DNA from: Actinomycetes bacterium
GTDB taxonomy: Bacteria > Actinomycetota > Actinomycetes > Actinomycetales > Microbacteriaceae
NCBI GenBank assembly: GCA_023450335.1
Contig: JAEXHA010000005.1
Coordinates: 1-22,222, forward strand
Direction of reading: 5' to 3'
Length of the DNA: 22,222 nucleotides
Position 1 is the stretch's first letter; the number at the start of each line of letters is the position of its first letter. The notes beneath the pieces are model-generated. The model was given only the letters and a program-made list of their open reading frames with translations, ran no database searches and was not told the origin of the DNA. A program made the position numbers and the translations under genes. Shown in pieces: positions 22,173 through 22,222 of this stretch.

Positions 22173-22222
22173 TCACCCCGACGCGGACACCTCGTGGGGC
22201 CCTGCCCCGAACAACGCCAGAG
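22173..22222 (-). CDS. Possible C-terminal end of another minus-strand gene (partial)
   Basis: On the minus strand one frame reads in from the window edge as LALFGAGPHEVSASG and stops with TGA at 22175-22173. Third positions are mostly G or C. It would be convergent with the oxidoreductase gene, five bases between stops. Only 16 codons are visible, so the coding call rests on composition and position alone. The hairpin GGGGC-CCT-GCCCC (22196-22208) lies inside it. Confidence 0.3.
   Translation of the reverse strand, partial: LALFGAGPHEVSASG

Noticed and set aside
22196..22208. Hairpin GGGGC-CCT-GCCCC as terminator of the oxidoreductase gene
   Set aside because: No T-run follows, and it may lie within the coding end of the next minus-strand gene.

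Overview
This window looks like chromosomal DNA of a high-GC Gram-positive actinobacterium, most likely Microbacteriaceae and possibly Microbacterium. The reasons are the strong preference for G or C at third codon positions, frequent GTG starts, many short gene overlaps, TAGNNT-type -10 boxes placed 6-7 nt before start codons, and the family affiliations of the proteins. I saw no rRNA, tRNA, insertion sequence, CRISPR array or phage gene. The assignment to a genus is inference.

Left part (1-7795, all minus strand, read right to left): otsA and otsB (trehalose synthesis by way of trehalose-6-phosphate) are followed after 9 nt by ilvD, then ilvB, ilvN and ilvC. These last four supply the common steps of valine, isoleucine and leucine synthesis. 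Downstream is the 5' end of a cutC-family gene that runs off the window. A small two-helix membrane protein gene (7852-8115) diverges from otsA across a 56-bp gap.

Middle part (8122-20235) is the most interesting region. It reads as an uptake and catabolic island for C4 'ketone body' acids. One minus-strand operon encodes both subunits of a succinyl-CoA:3-oxoacid CoA-transferase (scoA, scoB) and an acetyl-CoA acetyltransferase. It diverges from an IclR-type regulator. Tail-to-tail with that regulator ends a nine-gene minus-strand chain of about 8.6 kb: a branched-chain-amino-acid-type ABC importer (livJ, G, F, H, M-like), an AMP-forming acyl-CoA ligase, a TetR regulator, a 3-hydroxybutyrate dehydrogenase and an alpha/beta hydrolase. 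Most junctions in this chain overlap by 4 nt (ATGA). Read as a pathway: an ester or oligomer is cut by the hydrolase, the acid is imported by the ABC system, 3-hydroxybutyrate is oxidised to acetoacetate, SCOT activates it to acetoacetyl-CoA, and the thiolase yields two acetyl-CoA. The enzyme identities are well supported. The importer's substrate is inferred only from context.

Right part (20236-22222): the livJ promoter region carries a good TTGACA-N17-CATGAT promoter followed by an inverted repeat. Next to it is a coding-like but headless stretch on the plus strand that may be a gene remnant. Then comes a second TetR gene divergent from an atypical SDR/NmrA-like oxidoreductase. Their shared intergenic region holds two matching operator-like palindromes (GAYGTCA-N5-TGACATC). 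The last 50 bases may be the C-terminal end of another minus-strand gene.
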